Assembly (NCBI RefSeq): GCF_041538065.1
Contig: NZ_JBGORW010000007.1
Span: forward strand, 95,798-159,797
DNA from: Leptotrichia hongkongensis
GTDB lineage: Bacteria > Fusobacteriota > Fusobacteriia > Fusobacteriales > Leptotrichiaceae
DNA: 64,000 nucleotides
Reading direction: 5' to 3'
A program made the translations under genes and the position numbers. Below, piece after piece: positions 34,290 through 43,619 of this stretch. Under the pieces are notes generated by a model. The model made no database searches and was not told the origin of the DNA. It saw nothing but the letters and a program-made list of their open reading frames with translations. The number at the start of each line of letters is the position of its first letter. Positions within the stretch are counted from its first letter, which is position 1.

Positions 34290-35897
34290 TTGAAAAGTGG
34301 GGGAAATTTAGAAAATAATGAGATAATTGAGGAAAAAAATAAAAAAATAGATTTTGAGAATATAAGATTTCGTAAAATCGTGAAAAAATCTAATAAAAAT
34401 GAAAATATAAAAAATTCTGGAAATATAAAAGTGAATAAAAATAATGACAATAGTCAAACTCAAGAAAACGTAAATAAATTTGAAAATAAGGAATTTGACA
34501 AATATATTTTGGAAATGCAGAAATTGAGAGAGAAAGAAGCTAGAAAAAAGTATATAAAAGCTGAACTTTCACGCAGGAAACAAAATTTAGTAAAATTTTT
34601 TAATATGGAAATAGGAATTGAAGAAGTGAAAAGAACTTGGCAATTTGGAATTTTAATTTTGGCAGGAATTTTTTTGTTTGTGTTTTATCTTAATTTTGTT
34701 ACTTTTAAGGGAGAACTTTCTGGAGAAAAGACACTTTATGTTAAGATTGATGGAAATCGTGGAAGTGTCTTGAAGGTTAATAACAAATATTTGAAAAGTC
34801 AAGCGAGCATTGAGAATAAGAAGGGGTTTGAATATGGATTTTATCTTATGCGGTACAAAATTAAGAAAGTTGTAAATAAAAATGGCAATATCAAGATTGA
34901 AGGGAAAGTGTTAGGATATAAAGAATCACGATTAAATGGCGTTCGTAAATATATTTTGGAGATTTTTGATAAATTATTTATAACAGAAGAAAATTTGTAT
35001 GCTTTTTCACGTGCTGCGGTTCTGGGAGAAAAGGCGGAAGTTTCTAAGGATATGAAGAATAAGTTTAAATACACGGGACTGGCTCATTTGATTGTAATTT
35101 CTGGAACTCATATAAGTCTGGTTGTGATTGGGATTGTGAAAATTTTGGACGGGCTGTCGCTAGGGTATAGGTTTAAGTATCTGATGGCACTTGTGGCACT
35201 AACTTTCTATTGTGCATTAATTGGATTTTCTCCAGGAATTTTACGTGCCTATATTATGGGAGCGATGATGATTTTGGCAAGGATTCTTTTTGAGCAGGAA
35301 GACAGTAAAAAATCTTTGTTAATATCGTTTATTGTTATAATTGTGCTAAATCCATATTCACTTTTTGATATTTCAATGCAGCTTTCGTATGCGGCAGTTG
35401 TGGCAATAATATTTGTAAATCCTGAATTTAAGAAAATTTATCAGGAAAAAATTTTGGATAAAATAAAAAACGAAGTATTGAAAAATACTGTAGATTTGAT
35501 ATTTTTAAGTTTAACAATACAAATTACAAGTATTCCTTTATTTTTATATTATTTTGAAAAACTGCCATTATTTTCATTTTTATTAAATATTGTAGGAATA
35601 CCTATTGGAACTGTTGTTATACAATGTTTATTTTTGGCTGTACTTCTAAATATTTTTAAATTATCTTTATTTAATGGAATAGTAGTTTTTATTACAGAAG
35701 TTATTTTTAAGGCTTTTGAAGGATTTATTTCCGCTGGAAGCAAAATTCCGCTTTTACAGATTAGTATCAATGGAAAAGTACCGTTGTGGACGGTTTTTGC
35801 ATATTATGGAATGTTATTTTTTATAACATTTTTTGTAATGCCGTTGTTTACTGCAAAAATTGATATGTACTCAAGTTCTTTTAATACTAAGCAATAA
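34290..35897 (+). CDS. comEC: ComEC/Rec2-type DNA uptake channel, short form
   Basis: The start is probably the TTG at 34290, nine bases after GGAGGAGG and directly after the pilin stop. The upstream in-frame ATG lies inside the pilin gene. The 535-residue product has a long charged N-terminal extension (about 1-105), one membrane helix, a soluble domain (about 130-230), and then the ComEC competence domain with several helices. The segment GLAHLIVISGTHISLVVIG near residue 265 and GFSPGILRAYIMGAMM near 310 are diagnostic. It ends at IDMYSSSFNTKQ and lacks the C-terminal metallo-beta-lactamase nuclease-like domain of long ComEC proteins. It would carry single-stranded DNA across the inner membrane during transformation. 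Confidence 0.88.
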   Translation: MKSGGNLENNEIIEEKNKKIDFENIRFRKIVKKSNKNENIKNSGNIKVNKNNDNSQTQENVNKFENKEFDKYILEMQKLREKEARKKYIKAELSRRKQNLVKFFNMEIGIEEVKRTWQFGILILAGIFLFVFYLNFVTFKGELSGEKTLYVKIDGNRGSVLKVNNKYLKSQASIENKKGFEYGFYLMRYKIKKVVNKNGNIKIEGKVLGYKESRLNGVRKYILEIFDKLFITEENLYAFSRAAVLGEKAEVSKDMKNKFKYTGLAHLIVISGTHISLVVIGIVKILDGLSLGYRFKYLMALVALTFYCALIGFSPGILRAYIMGAMMILARILFEQEDSKKSLLISFIVIIVLNPYSLFDISMQLSYAAVVAIIFVNPEFKKIYQEKILDKIKNEVLKNTVDLIFLSLTIQITSIPLFLYYFEKLPLFSFLLNIVGIPIGTVVIQCLFLAVLLNIFKLSLFNGIVVFITEVIFKAFEGFISAGSKIPLLQISINGKVPLWTVFAYYGMLFFITFFVMPLFTAKIDMYSSSFNTKQ

Positions 35898-35984
35898 AAT
35901 AATCATAGAAATAGATTTAAGAATGTTATTAGCAGTATAAATGAAAATTATGATAATAAACATATTTTATAAGTTCCTGTTTCG

Positions 35985-35993
35985 TGGTATAAT
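35985..35993 (+). promoter_or_regulatory. Extended -10 promoter of yjdM
   Basis: TGGTATAAT at 35985-35993 is an extended -10 element, 42 bases before the start codon. A clear -35 box is not seen. Confidence 0.5.
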
Positions 35994-36035
35994 GATATGA
36001 TAAAAAAATAATAAAATTTGAAAGGAAGATAGAAT

Positions 36036-36371
36036 ATGAGTTTACCAAATTGTCCAAAATGTGGATCAGAATATGTTTATGAGGACGGAAATATGTTAGT
36101 TTGTCCAGAATGCTTTTATGAATGGGATGAAAATGGGGAAGAAAGCAGTGATGAAAACGTTGTGAAAGATTCAAACGGGAATATTTTACAGGATGGAGAC
36201 AGCGTTACAATTATTAAGGATTTGAAAGTAAAAGGTGCATCATCAGACTTGAAGAGAGGAACAAAAGTTAAAAATATAAGATTAATTGATGATGGAATTC
36301 ATAATATTGATTGTAAAATAGATGGTTTTGGTGCGATGAAGCTGAAATCTGAATTTGTTAAAAAAATATAA
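36036..36371 (+). CDS. yjdM: PhnA/YjdM-family zinc-ribbon protein
   Basis: The 111-residue protein has an N-terminal zinc ribbon (CPKCGSEYVYEDGNMLVCPEC, read here as two CPxC pairs at residues 6-9 and 27-30). It is followed by YEWDENGEE and the C-terminal PhnA domain (SNGNILQDGDSVTIIKDLKV). The family was once tied to phosphonate use in E. coli but is widespread and its exact role is unclear. AAAGGAAG precedes the ATG. It stands alone between comEC and a repeat-bearing gap. Cytoplasmic location is expected. Confidence 0.88.
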   Translation: MSLPNCPKCGSEYVYEDGNMLVCPECFYEWDENGEESSDENVVKDSNGNILQDGDSVTIIKDLKVKGASSDLKRGTKVKNIRLIDDGIHNIDCKIDGFGAMKLKSEFVKKI

Positions 36372-36418
36372 AAAATAGATTTTTTAATAACTTACTTTAT
36401 AAGTTTTTTTCTTAAATA

Positions 36419-36682
36419 TTCAACTAGATAATATTTATTTGAATTTTAACTTTTTTGGCTAATAAATATTTATTTGATAACTTTTATGTTTTTTCTTTGT
36501 TTTAGAGCAAAGGGGAACAATCGCTATCCCCTTTGCAATCCCCGCTTGTCTAAGCATTTTTTGAAAACAAAATCGAAACTCGCTACGTAAAACTTCGCTC
36601 AAACAGTCGATTTTATTTCCAAAAAATCAAGACGTCTTGGTTTAATTATAAATAGTTATGTTAATAAGAAATATTAGTTGAA
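36419..36682 (+). repeat. Modular hairpin repeat (copy A)
   Basis: The gap before era holds a repeat whose outer ends TTCAACTA (36419) and TAGTTGAA (36675) are inverse. A small perfect hairpin, GCAAAGGGGA/TCCCCTTTGC, lies at 36507-36536 and is followed by AATCCCCGCTTGTCTAAGC. A long hairpin lies at 36557-36626: 18 of 20 stem positions pair, and the loop begins AACTCGCTA and ends GCTCAAACAG. Close relatives lie at 50089-50575 and a decayed one at 18590. The loop ends also occur in the CTAAACCC-type repeat at 18750. There is no open reading frame. The outer boundaries are tentative. Confidence 0.6.
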
Positions 36683-36779
36683 ATAGTATGAAAAATGATT
36701 AATTTAAATATTTGAGAATTGAAATTGTTAAATAAATTTATTATCATAATTAAATTAAAAGAATAGAATTGGAGAAAGA

Positions 36780-37664
36780 ATGAAATCAGGATTTATAACA
36801 ATTGTTGGGCGTCCGAATGTTGGAAAATCAACGCTTATGAATAAGCTCGTGAAAGAAAAGGTTGCAATTGTGTCGGATAAGGCTGGGACGACTAGGGATC
36901 AGATAAAAGGGATTGTAAATATTGGAGAAAATCAGTTTATATTTGTGGATACGCCAGGGATTCACAAACCTAAACATTTACTTGGAGAACACATGACTAA
37001 TGTGGCATTAGAAGCACTTGAAAATGTCGATTTGATAATGTTTATGCTGGATGGGACACAGGAAATTTCAACTGGGGATATGTTTGTTAATGAAAATGTG
37101 CGAAGTGTGAAGACACCGATTGTGCTTGTTATTAATAAGATTGATAAAATGACGGATGAGGAAATTGAAGAGAAGAAAAAGGAAATTCGTGGAAAATTGG
37201 GAGAGTTTGATGAAATAATAACTCTTACGGCGGAATATGCAATTGGAATCCATAAGATATTTGAAGTTGCTGAGAAATATTTGTCAAATGATGTATGGTT
37301 TTATCCAGAAGATTATTATACAGATTTACCAGTAAATAAAATCGTTGTGGAAACAGTCAGAGAGAAAATTTTACATCATACGAAAGATGAAATTCCGCAT
37401 AGTGTGGCTGTAGAGATTATTAATGTGGAAACAAAGCCTACAATTAGAAAATATGATATAAATATTTATGTCGAAAGAGATAGCCAAAAAGGAATTATTA
37501 TTGGGAAAGATGGGGCTATGCTTAAGAAAATTGGGACGGAGGCTAGACGTGAGATTGAACATCTGATTGATTTGAAGGTTAATTTGAAATTGTGGGTAAA
37601 AGTTAAGAAAAAATGGAGAAAAAATAAGAAATTTCTTGATGAAATGGGTTATAAAATAAAATAA
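36780..37664 (+). CDS. era: GTPase Era
   Basis: The 294-residue protein has an N-terminal GTPase domain and a C-terminal KH domain. The G motifs are GRPNVGKST (residues 8-16), DTPG near 60 and NKID near 120. The KH signature is GIIIGKDGAMLKKIG near 237. Era binds the 3' end of 16S rRNA and helps 30S maturation and the coupling of growth to division. Length is normal. Its own promoter is not obvious; the long upstream gap contains a hairpin repeat. uvrB follows after 160 bases. Confidence 0.96.
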   Translation: MKSGFITIVGRPNVGKSTLMNKLVKEKVAIVSDKAGTTRDQIKGIVNIGENQFIFVDTPGIHKPKHLLGEHMTNVALEALENVDLIMFMLDGTQEISTGDMFVNENVRSVKTPIVLVINKIDKMTDEEIEEKKKEIRGKLGEFDEIITLTAEYAIGIHKIFEVAEKYLSNDVWFYPEDYYTDLPVNKIVVETVREKILHHTKDEIPHSVAVEIINVETKPTIRKYDINIYVERDSQKGIIIGKDGAMLKKIGTEARREIEHLIDLKVNLKLWVKVKKKWRKNKKFLDEMGYKIK

Positions 37665-37824
37665 CAGTTATTTTAGATTCTATTTGGTTAATAATAATTT
37701 CTTTTAATTTTTATAAAAAATTTGCTTGAAAATACATATCTATAGAGAAAGTAGAAATATGAGTTTAAATTTTGGAAACAATTAATAAAATAGAATTTTG
37801 AAAAAAAGAAAGAGGAAAATAGAG

Positions 37825-39798
37825 ATGGATTTTAAGATACATTCAAAATTTAAGCCTACTGGAGATCAGCCTCAGGCTATTAAAAAGATTGTGGAAAACT
37901 TGGAAGATGGGATTACAGATCAGATTTTGCTTGGGGTTACGGGGTCGGGAAAGACATTTACAGTTGCGAATGTTATTGAGAAAATAAATCGTCCAGCTTT
38001 GATAATGGCACCGAATAAAACACTTGCAGCACAGCTTTACAATGAATATAAACAGTTTTTTCCTGAAAATGCTGTTGAATATTTTGTGTCTTATTACGAT
38101 TATTACCAGCCTGAAGCATATATTATGCAAACTGATACATATATTGAAAAGGACTCTTCAATTAATGATGAGATTGATAAATTGCGACATGCAGCAACAG
38201 CGGCACTTTTGAACAGAAGAGATGTTATTATTGTGGCTTCAGTTTCGGCAATTTATGGATTGGGGTCGCCAGAGGCATATAAAAAGAGATCGATTCCGAT
38301 TGATGTGGAAACTGGATTTGAGAGAAATGAGCTTATAAAAAGGCTGATTTCACTTAGATATGAGAGAAATGATATTGCTTTTGAGCGTGGAAAATTCCGT
38401 GTGAAAGGTGATATTCTTGATTTACATCCGTCTTATCAGGATACAGGGTACCGTTTTGAATTTTTTGGAGATGATTTGGAAAGCATTTCAGAGATTAATA
38501 CACTTACTGGGCAGAAAATTAGAAATATAAAAAGAATCACAATAATGCCTGCAACTCACTATTTGACAAATGAAGATACAAAAGTGATGTTCGAGGCAAT
38601 AAAAAAGGAAATGGAAGAAAGAGTACATTTTTTCCAAAAAGAAGGAAAACTGCTGGAAGCACAGAGAATTGAGCAAAGGACAAAATATGACTTGGAAATG
38701 ATTGAGGAAATTGGTTATTGTAAAGGTGTGGAAAACTATTCCAGATATTTGACTGGAAAAGGTGAAGGAGAAGCGCCTGATACGCTGATTGACTATTTTC
38801 CAGAGGATTTAGTCGTATTTCTGGATGAGTCGCACATTTCAGTTCCACAGATAAATGGAATGTATAAGGGAGATAGGGCAAGAAAGAAGGCTTTAATTGA
38901 CAATGGATTTAGGCTTCCAAGTGCTTACGACAACCGTCCATTAAAATTTGAGGAATTTTTTGAAAAAGTTCCACAAGCTGTGTATATTTCAGCCACTCCA
39001 AGCGATTACGAGCTGGAACATTCAAATGGTGAAGTTGTAGAGCAGCTTGTACGTCCAACAGGAATTGTAGAGCCAAGTATCGACATTCGTGAAACAAAAA
39101 ATCAGATTGATGACTTGATGGATGAAATAAAAACAAGAACGGCAAGAAAAGAACGAATTTTAGTTACAACCTTGACAAAAAAAATGGCAGAAGAACTGAC
39201 AGATTATTATTTGGAATATGGAATAAAAGTAAAATATATGCACTCTGACATTGACACGCTAGAAAGAACAGAGATAATAAGAGGCTTGAGAAAAGGTGAA
39301 TTTGATGTTCTAGTTGGAATAAACTTGCTGCGGGAAGGACTGGATATTCCAGAAGTTTCATTAGTGGCAATTTTGGAAGCAGACAAGGAAGGATATTTGC
39401 GTTCTAGAAGATCTTTAATTCAGACAATGGGACGTGCAGCAAGAAACGTAGAAGGACACGTTATCCTATATGCTGACAGAATAACAGGCTCTATGCAGGA
39501 AGCCATTGACGAAGTGAACAGACGGCGTGAAGTTCAGGAAAAATATAATTTGGAAAACAATATTAATCCAAAATCAATTGTAAGAGAAATCGCAGAGTCA
39601 ATCGTAGACTATGAAATTGAAAAAGAAAATGAAGCAAACAAAGCAATTAAACAGTATAAGAGTGAAAAAGACGTGGAAAAGGAAATCAAGAAACTTGATA
39701 AGCAGATTAAAAAACTGGCTGAAGAGCTTAATTTTGAAGAAGCTATTAAGCTGAGGGATAAAATGAATGAATTGAAAAAGTTATTAATTGAACTGTAA
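37825..39798 (+). CDS. uvrB: Excinuclease ABC subunit B
   Basis: The ATG at 37825 follows AGAGGA; an in-frame TTG at 37798 has no site and would add nine Lys/Arg-rich residues. The 657-residue helicase-like protein verifies DNA damage for nucleotide excision repair with UvrA and UvrC. Walker A is GVTGSGKTFT (37-46), the beta-hairpin is YYDYYQPEAYI near 90, motif II is DESH near 337, and the helicase C domain ends with QTMGRAARN near 540. The C-terminal UVR domain (about 620-655) binds UvrC. uvrA and uvrC are not in this window. Confidence 0.97.
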   Translation: MDFKIHSKFKPTGDQPQAIKKIVENLEDGITDQILLGVTGSGKTFTVANVIEKINRPALIMAPNKTLAAQLYNEYKQFFPENAVEYFVSYYDYYQPEAYIMQTDTYIEKDSSINDEIDKLRHAATAALLNRRDVIIVASVSAIYGLGSPEAYKKRSIPIDVETGFERNELIKRLISLRYERNDIAFERGKFRVKGDILDLHPSYQDTGYRFEFFGDDLESISEINTLTGQKIRNIKRITIMPATHYLTNEDTKVMFEAIKKEMEERVHFFQKEGKLLEAQRIEQRTKYDLEMIEEIGYCKGVENYSRYLTGKGEGEAPDTLIDYFPEDLVVFLDESHISVPQINGMYKGDRARKKALIDNGFRLPSAYDNRPLKFEEFFEKVPQAVYISATPSDYELEHSNGEVVEQLVRPTGIVEPSIDIRETKNQIDDLMDEIKTRTARKERILVTTLTKKMAEELTDYYLEYGIKVKYMHSDIDTLERTEIIRGLRKGEFDVLVGINLLREGLDIPEVSLVAILEADKEGYLRSRRSLIQTMGRAARNVEGHVILYADRITGSMQEAIDEVNRRREVQEKYNLENNINPKSIVREIAESIVDYEIEKENEANKAIKQYKSEKDVEKEIKKLDKQIKKLAEELNFEEAIKLRDKMNELKKLLIEL

Positions 39799-39872
39799 TT
39801 TTTTATTTTTGATATTCAAACAAGTTATTTTAAGTTTTATTTATACCAATTATTTTAAGTAGAGAGATTATA

Positions 39873-40264
39873 CTATATATTTTCCATTTAATAGCGAATG
39901 TTTAACAAATTTTGGATTGCATACTTTTTAGTAAGGAATTAAAACTTCTTGTTCTTGACATAGCTTTTATTTTCTAATGAGATTTAGTATTAGATTATTT
40001 TGTTTAATAACAATTTTTATTATGTTTTTTCTTTATTTTTGCAGGATTGCTCATTGCCGCAAATCCTTATCTTGCATGAAAGATTTATCCTGATAATTAA
40101 AATTGTGGTAAGATTGCTACGCAATACCTATGGCTAGACTACGACTTTTATTCGCCCAACTACGAAACTCCTCCTTTCAGTCGTCAGACAGTCGTAGTTG
40201 AACAAATAAAAGCTCCGTCAACTTTTTAAATTTATATTAGATTCATTATTTAAATTAGAATTAG
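39873..40264 (+). repeat. MITE-like repeat, copy 3 (392 bp)
   Basis: This occupies most of the 532-base gap after uvrB. The left end CTATATATTTTCCATTTAATA is preceded by TA and the right end (reversed CTAATTCTAATTTAAATAA) is followed by TA. Inside are TATGTTTTTTCTTTATTTTT, the small hairpin at 40043-40067 and a long hairpin at 40145-40212 with 17 of 20 stem positions paired. That loop starts AAACTCC and ends CAGACAGT. The blocks CCTATGGCTAG (40128) and GCTCCG (40212) flank the hairpin and recur in the copy at 18750. No coding frame is present. Confidence 0.6.
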
Positions 40265-40330
40265 TATAAATAAAAAATTATTAATCTGAATATAGTGCCA
40301 TGAAATAAAATTTTTGATAGGAGTAATAAA

Positions 40331-40711
40331 TTGAATAAAGACAAAAAAATAAAATTTCCAGATTGGATGTCGTTGTTTCCGTTTTTTATTTCACAATTAA
40401 TATTGTATCCGATAGCTTTGTATACAAGAAATATGATAATAAAAACCAATAGTACTAGTTCAATATTGATATTTATATTTCGTTTTTTTGAATTTCCAAT
40501 ATTTTTTTCAATAACTTTAATTTTGCCATTAATAGTGTTTTTTGTACTTGGAGTAATGTATGATTTTGAAATTAGGATGAAAAATGTATTTTATATTTTG
40601 GGGAGTTTAATATTGATGTATATTTTTTTGATATTAATTTTCAATATGAAAGAATTATTATTGTTAATAGGATGTTGTATTGCATTTGGATTGGGATTGT
40701 TAGTGAAATAG
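40331..40711 (+). CDS. Small membrane protein of unknown function
   Basis: The start is a TTG seven bases after ATAGGAG. The 126-residue product has a short basic N-terminus (MNKDKKIKFPDW) and four hydrophobic helices, at about 13-32, 45-75, 85-105 and 108-125. The last ends with LLIGCCIAFGLGLLVK. There is no motif that I recognise. It lies 28 bases before sppA on the same strand and is probably co-transcribed, so a role in membrane protein handling is conceivable but unproven. Confidence 0.6.
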   Translation: MNKDKKIKFPDWMSLFPFFISQLILYPIALYTRNMIIKTNSTSSILIFIFRFFEFPIFFSITLILPLIVFFVLGVMYDFEIRMKNVFYILGSLILMYIFLILIFNMKELLLLIGCCIAFGLGLLVK

Positions 40712-40739
40712 TTTAAGAATAAAAAAGGGAGTTGATGTG

Positions 40740-42386
40740 ATGTTTATTTTGAAAATTCTGTTAGAAATAGTAATAATGCTTATTTTGTGTGTGATTTTAA
40801 ATTTAATTTTTGTGAAGAAGATTCTTAGAGTAAAAAATAAGAAGAAATTGCCTTTAAAAAAGGTAAAAACTGTTGTGTTTGATGTCAAAAAATTGAAGGA
40901 AGATGTGGCTGTGCCAGCGTTAAAGGGGAAAGAGAAATTGTCATATTATCAAATATTACAAGGGTTAAATAATCTTGCGGAAGATAAGAATATAAAAAAA
41001 GTGATTATTGATGTAGATAAGTTAAATTTGACACTTTCACATCTGGAAGAGATTTCTAAAATTTTTGACAAGATTAGGAAAAATAAGGAAGTAGTGGCAA
41101 TAGGTACGCTTTTTGAGGAAAGTAGATATAGAGAGGCTTTACTTGCTGATAAAATTTTTATGTTTGACACAAGACAGTCAACTATGATTTTTAGGGGATA
41201 TTTGCATAAAGAATTTTATTTGAAGTCGTTTCTGGAAAAATTTGGGATAAGGATGAATGTGCTTCATATTGGTGATTACAAGGTCGCTGGAGAAAAATAT
41301 AGCCATAACCAAATGTCAGAAGAGAAAAAGGAATCAATTAAAAATATAAAGGATAAAGTTTATGGAGATTTTGTGGAACTAGTGAAAAATAAAAGAGGCG
41401 TTGATATTGAAAATGAGATATTGAGTGGAAATCTTATTTTTGCTGGGACGAAAAAGGCTTTGGAATATAAATTGATTGACAGTGTTGCTGATTATGATGA
41501 AATTGGGATAAATTACAAGGAAGATACCGTTTCGATTGAAGAATACATAGGAATGTTGAAAGAAAAAAAGGAAAAAGCAAAAGATACGATTGCAGTAGTG
41601 AATCTTGAAGGTGTTATTGATGTGAAAAATCCCAACAAGAATATCACTTACGAAAATGTATGTGAAAAATTAGAAGAATTAAAAGAAATAAAGAATTTGA
41701 AAGGGTTGGTGTTAAGAATAAATTCGCCTGGTGGAAGTGCTTTAGTTTCTGAAAAAATATATAAGAAATTAAAAAATTTGACTGTGCCAATATATGTTTC
41801 AATGGGAGATGTTTGTGCAAGCGGTGGTTATTACATTGCCACAACTGGAAAAAAATTATTTGCGAATAACTTTACTTTGACAGGCTCAATCGGTGTTGTT
41901 ATGATGTATCCTGAAGTTGCAGGAACAATGAAAAAGTTAGATATTAATTTGGAAGGATTTGGAAAAGGTGCTGGCTTTGATATGCTGAATCCGTTTGAAA
42001 AACTAGGAGAAGATTCAAAAGAGAAATTAATCCATAATATGAATGAAGTTTATAGCGAGTTTAAGGAACATGTAATGGTAGCCAGAGGAATGAAAGATGA
42101 GGAACTTGAAAAAATTGCACAAGGAAGAGTGTGGATTGGAAGCGAAGCCAAAAATATAAATTTAGTTGATGAAATTGGAACTCTGGAAGATTGTATAAAC
42201 TCAATGGCAAATGATTTGAAGTTAGATAAATATAAAGTGCAAATAGTGGAGTTAACACAAACTTTGAAGGAAACTTTGGCAGATATAAAAATGCCGTTTG
42301 TATCTGAGGAAATTAGGGAAAAGATTGAATTTTTGCAAGGAAATATAAATCAGGTTTTGTATTATGAGAGTGATATTGAATTGTGA
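40740..42386 (+). CDS. sppA: Signal peptide peptidase SppA (long form)
   Basis: The ATG at 40740 follows AAAGGGAG; an adjoining GTG is less likely. The 548-residue protein has one N-terminal membrane helix and a tandem pair of SppA domains, as in the long 67-kDa type. The catalytic Lys181 lies in GDYKVAGEKYS in the first domain and Ser361 in GDVCASGGYYIA in the second, so the Ser-Lys dyad is complete. SppA degrades signal peptides left in the membrane after secretion. Length and layout match E. coli SppA rather than the short Bacillus type. Confidence 0.92.
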   Translation: MFILKILLEIVIMLILCVILNLIFVKKILRVKNKKKLPLKKVKTVVFDVKKLKEDVAVPALKGKEKLSYYQILQGLNNLAEDKNIKKVIIDVDKLNLTLSHLEEISKIFDKIRKNKEVVAIGTLFEESRYREALLADKIFMFDTRQSTMIFRGYLHKEFYLKSFLEKFGIRMNVLHIGDYKVAGEKYSHNQMSEEKKESIKNIKDKVYGDFVELVKNKRGVDIENEILSGNLIFAGTKKALEYKLIDSVADYDEIGINYKEDTVSIEEYIGMLKEKKEKAKDTIAVVNLEGVIDVKNPNKNITYENVCEKLEELKEIKNLKGLVLRINSPGGSALVSEKIYKKLKNLTVPIYVSMGDVCASGGYYIATTGKKLFANNFTLTGSIGVVMMYPEVAGTMKKLDINLEGFGKGAGFDMLNPFEKLGEDSKEKLIHNMNEVYSEFKEHVMVARGMKDEELEKIAQGRVWIGSEAKNINLVDEIGTLEDCINSMANDLKLDKYKVQIVELTQTLKETLADIKMPFVSEEIREKIEFLQGNINQVLYYESDIEL

Positions 42387-42497
42387 GAATTTCCAATTTA
42401 ATAAAAAGTAAAAAAAGTATAAAAGAAATATTGGAAAAATAAATATTAATCTGTTAATTAATTTAAATTTTAATAAATTAAGAAAGGAAGTAAAAAA

Positions 42498-42851
42498 ATG
42501 AACAAAGTATATTGCTACCCAAGATGCACAACTTGTAAAAAGGCCGTAAAATGGTTGGAGGAAAATGGGATTGATTACGAATATAAGCACATTGTGGAAG
42601 AAACACCATCGAAGGAAGATATTAAGAAATATTATAAAGAAAGTGGATTGCCGTTAAAAAGATTTTTTAATACAAGCGGGAATGTTTACAAAGAGCTAAA
42701 CTTGAAGGAAAAATTGACAGAGATGTCAGAAGATGAGCAGTTTGAGCTGCTTGCAAGCAATGGAATGGTATTGAAAAGACCACTTTTGGTAGGGAAGGGT
42801 TTTGTGCTGGTTGGATTTAAGGAAGCTGAGTGGATTGAAAAGTTGAAATAA
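42498..42851 (+). CDS. ArsC/Spx-family thioredoxin-fold protein
   Basis: The 117-residue protein begins with NKVYCYPRCTTCKKAVKWL, with a Cys-x-x-Cys redox pair at residues 10-13. KRPLLVGKGFVLVGFKEAEW near the C-terminus has the conserved Arg of the ArsC-like fold. The family includes arsenate reductase ArsC, YffB and the regulator Spx. The CTTC motif and the length near 117 fit the YffB/Spx-like side. No ars genes are adjacent, so arsenate reduction is not supported. AAGGAAG precedes the ATG. Confidence 0.88.
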   Translation: MNKVYCYPRCTTCKKAVKWLEENGIDYEYKHIVEETPSKEDIKKYYKESGLPLKRFFNTSGNVYKELNLKEKLTEMSEDEQFELLASNGMVLKRPLLVGKGFVLVGFKEAEWIEKLK

Positions 42852-43178
42852 ACTTGAAATTATTTAAAATTTATAATTTAATATAGATATTTGATAAAAA
42901 GATTATAATTTTTGAGTTTGAAATATTTAGATTAAAAAAAGTATTTTAGAAAAAAAGAATATTACTTTAAAAATTTTGAAAAAATTGAAAAAAATTTTGT
43001 AATTGTATTGAAAATTAATGGAAAATGTGATAAACTTAATAAGCTATTGAATAAAAGGATATTCCGCTTTTATTGTTGCTACCAGTTTTGTAATAAAATT
43101 TATAAACAAAAAAAGTTTGTGAATTAGTAAAATTGGTATAGATAGAAAGAATGTCTTAGAAAGAAGGGAGTGAATTTC
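42852..43178 (+). other. Gap before rplS
   Basis: This A+T-rich gap holds the candidate rplS promoter at 43008-43036 and about 140 bases of leader. Some A+T-rich inverted segments are present but no ribosomal-protein binding structure is recognisable. No gene is visible. Confidence 0.4.
43008..43036 (+). promoter_or_regulatory. Candidate promoter of rplS
   Basis: TTGAAA at 43008-43013 and TAAACT at 43031-43036 are 17 bases apart. The -10 box matches the consensus at four of six positions. It would give a leader of about 135 bases. Confidence 0.4.
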
Positions 43179-43529
43179 TTGAAAGAGAAATTAATCGAAT
43201 TAGTAGAAAAAAATTACTTGAAAGCTGATGTACCTCAATTTAAAGCAGGGGATACAGTTGCAGTTCACTACAAAGTAAAAGAGGGAAACAAAGAAAGAAT
43301 ACAGGTTTTTGAAGGTGTAGTTATTAGAGTTTCTGGTGGAAGTGTTGCTAAAAACTTCACAGTTAGAAAAGTATCTTCAGGAATCGGTGTAGAAAGAATC
43401 ATTCCTTTAAATTCTCCATTAGTAGAAAAAATCGAAGTTAAGAGAATTGGTAAAGTAAGAAGATCTAAATTATACTACTTGAGAAACTTATCAGGAAAAG
43501 CTGCTAGAATTAAAGAAATTAGAAAGTAG
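43179..43529 (+). CDS. rplS: 50S ribosomal protein L19
   Basis: The start is probably the TTG at 43179, eight bases after AAGGGAG, giving MKEKLIELVEKNYLK, which matches L19 N-termini. A GTG three codons upstream overlaps the binding site. The 116-residue protein sits at the 30S-50S interface. FKAGDTVAVHYKVKEGNKER and FEGVVIRVSGG are typical, as is the end KLYYLRNLSGKAARIKEIR. Here it stands alone, without rpsP, rimM and trmD, which usually accompany it. A strong terminator follows. Confidence 0.96.
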   Translation: MKEKLIELVEKNYLKADVPQFKAGDTVAVHYKVKEGNKERIQVFEGVVIRVSGGSVAKNFTVRKVSSGIGVERIIPLNSPLVEKIEVKRIGKVRRSKLYYLRNLSGKAARIKEIRK

Positions 43530-43534
43530 CTTCA

Positions 43535-43565
43535 AGGCTAGCAAAATGCTAGCTTTTTATTTTTA
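43535..43565 (+). terminator. Terminator of rplS
   Basis: GCTAGC (43537-43542) and GCTAGC (43548-43553) form a stem with an AAAAT loop, followed by TTTTTATTTTT. Confidence 0.8.
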
Positions 43566-43619
43566 TAAAACTAAAAAATTTAAAAATTATAAAATTACAA
43601 ATTTAGGAGAGGAAAAATT

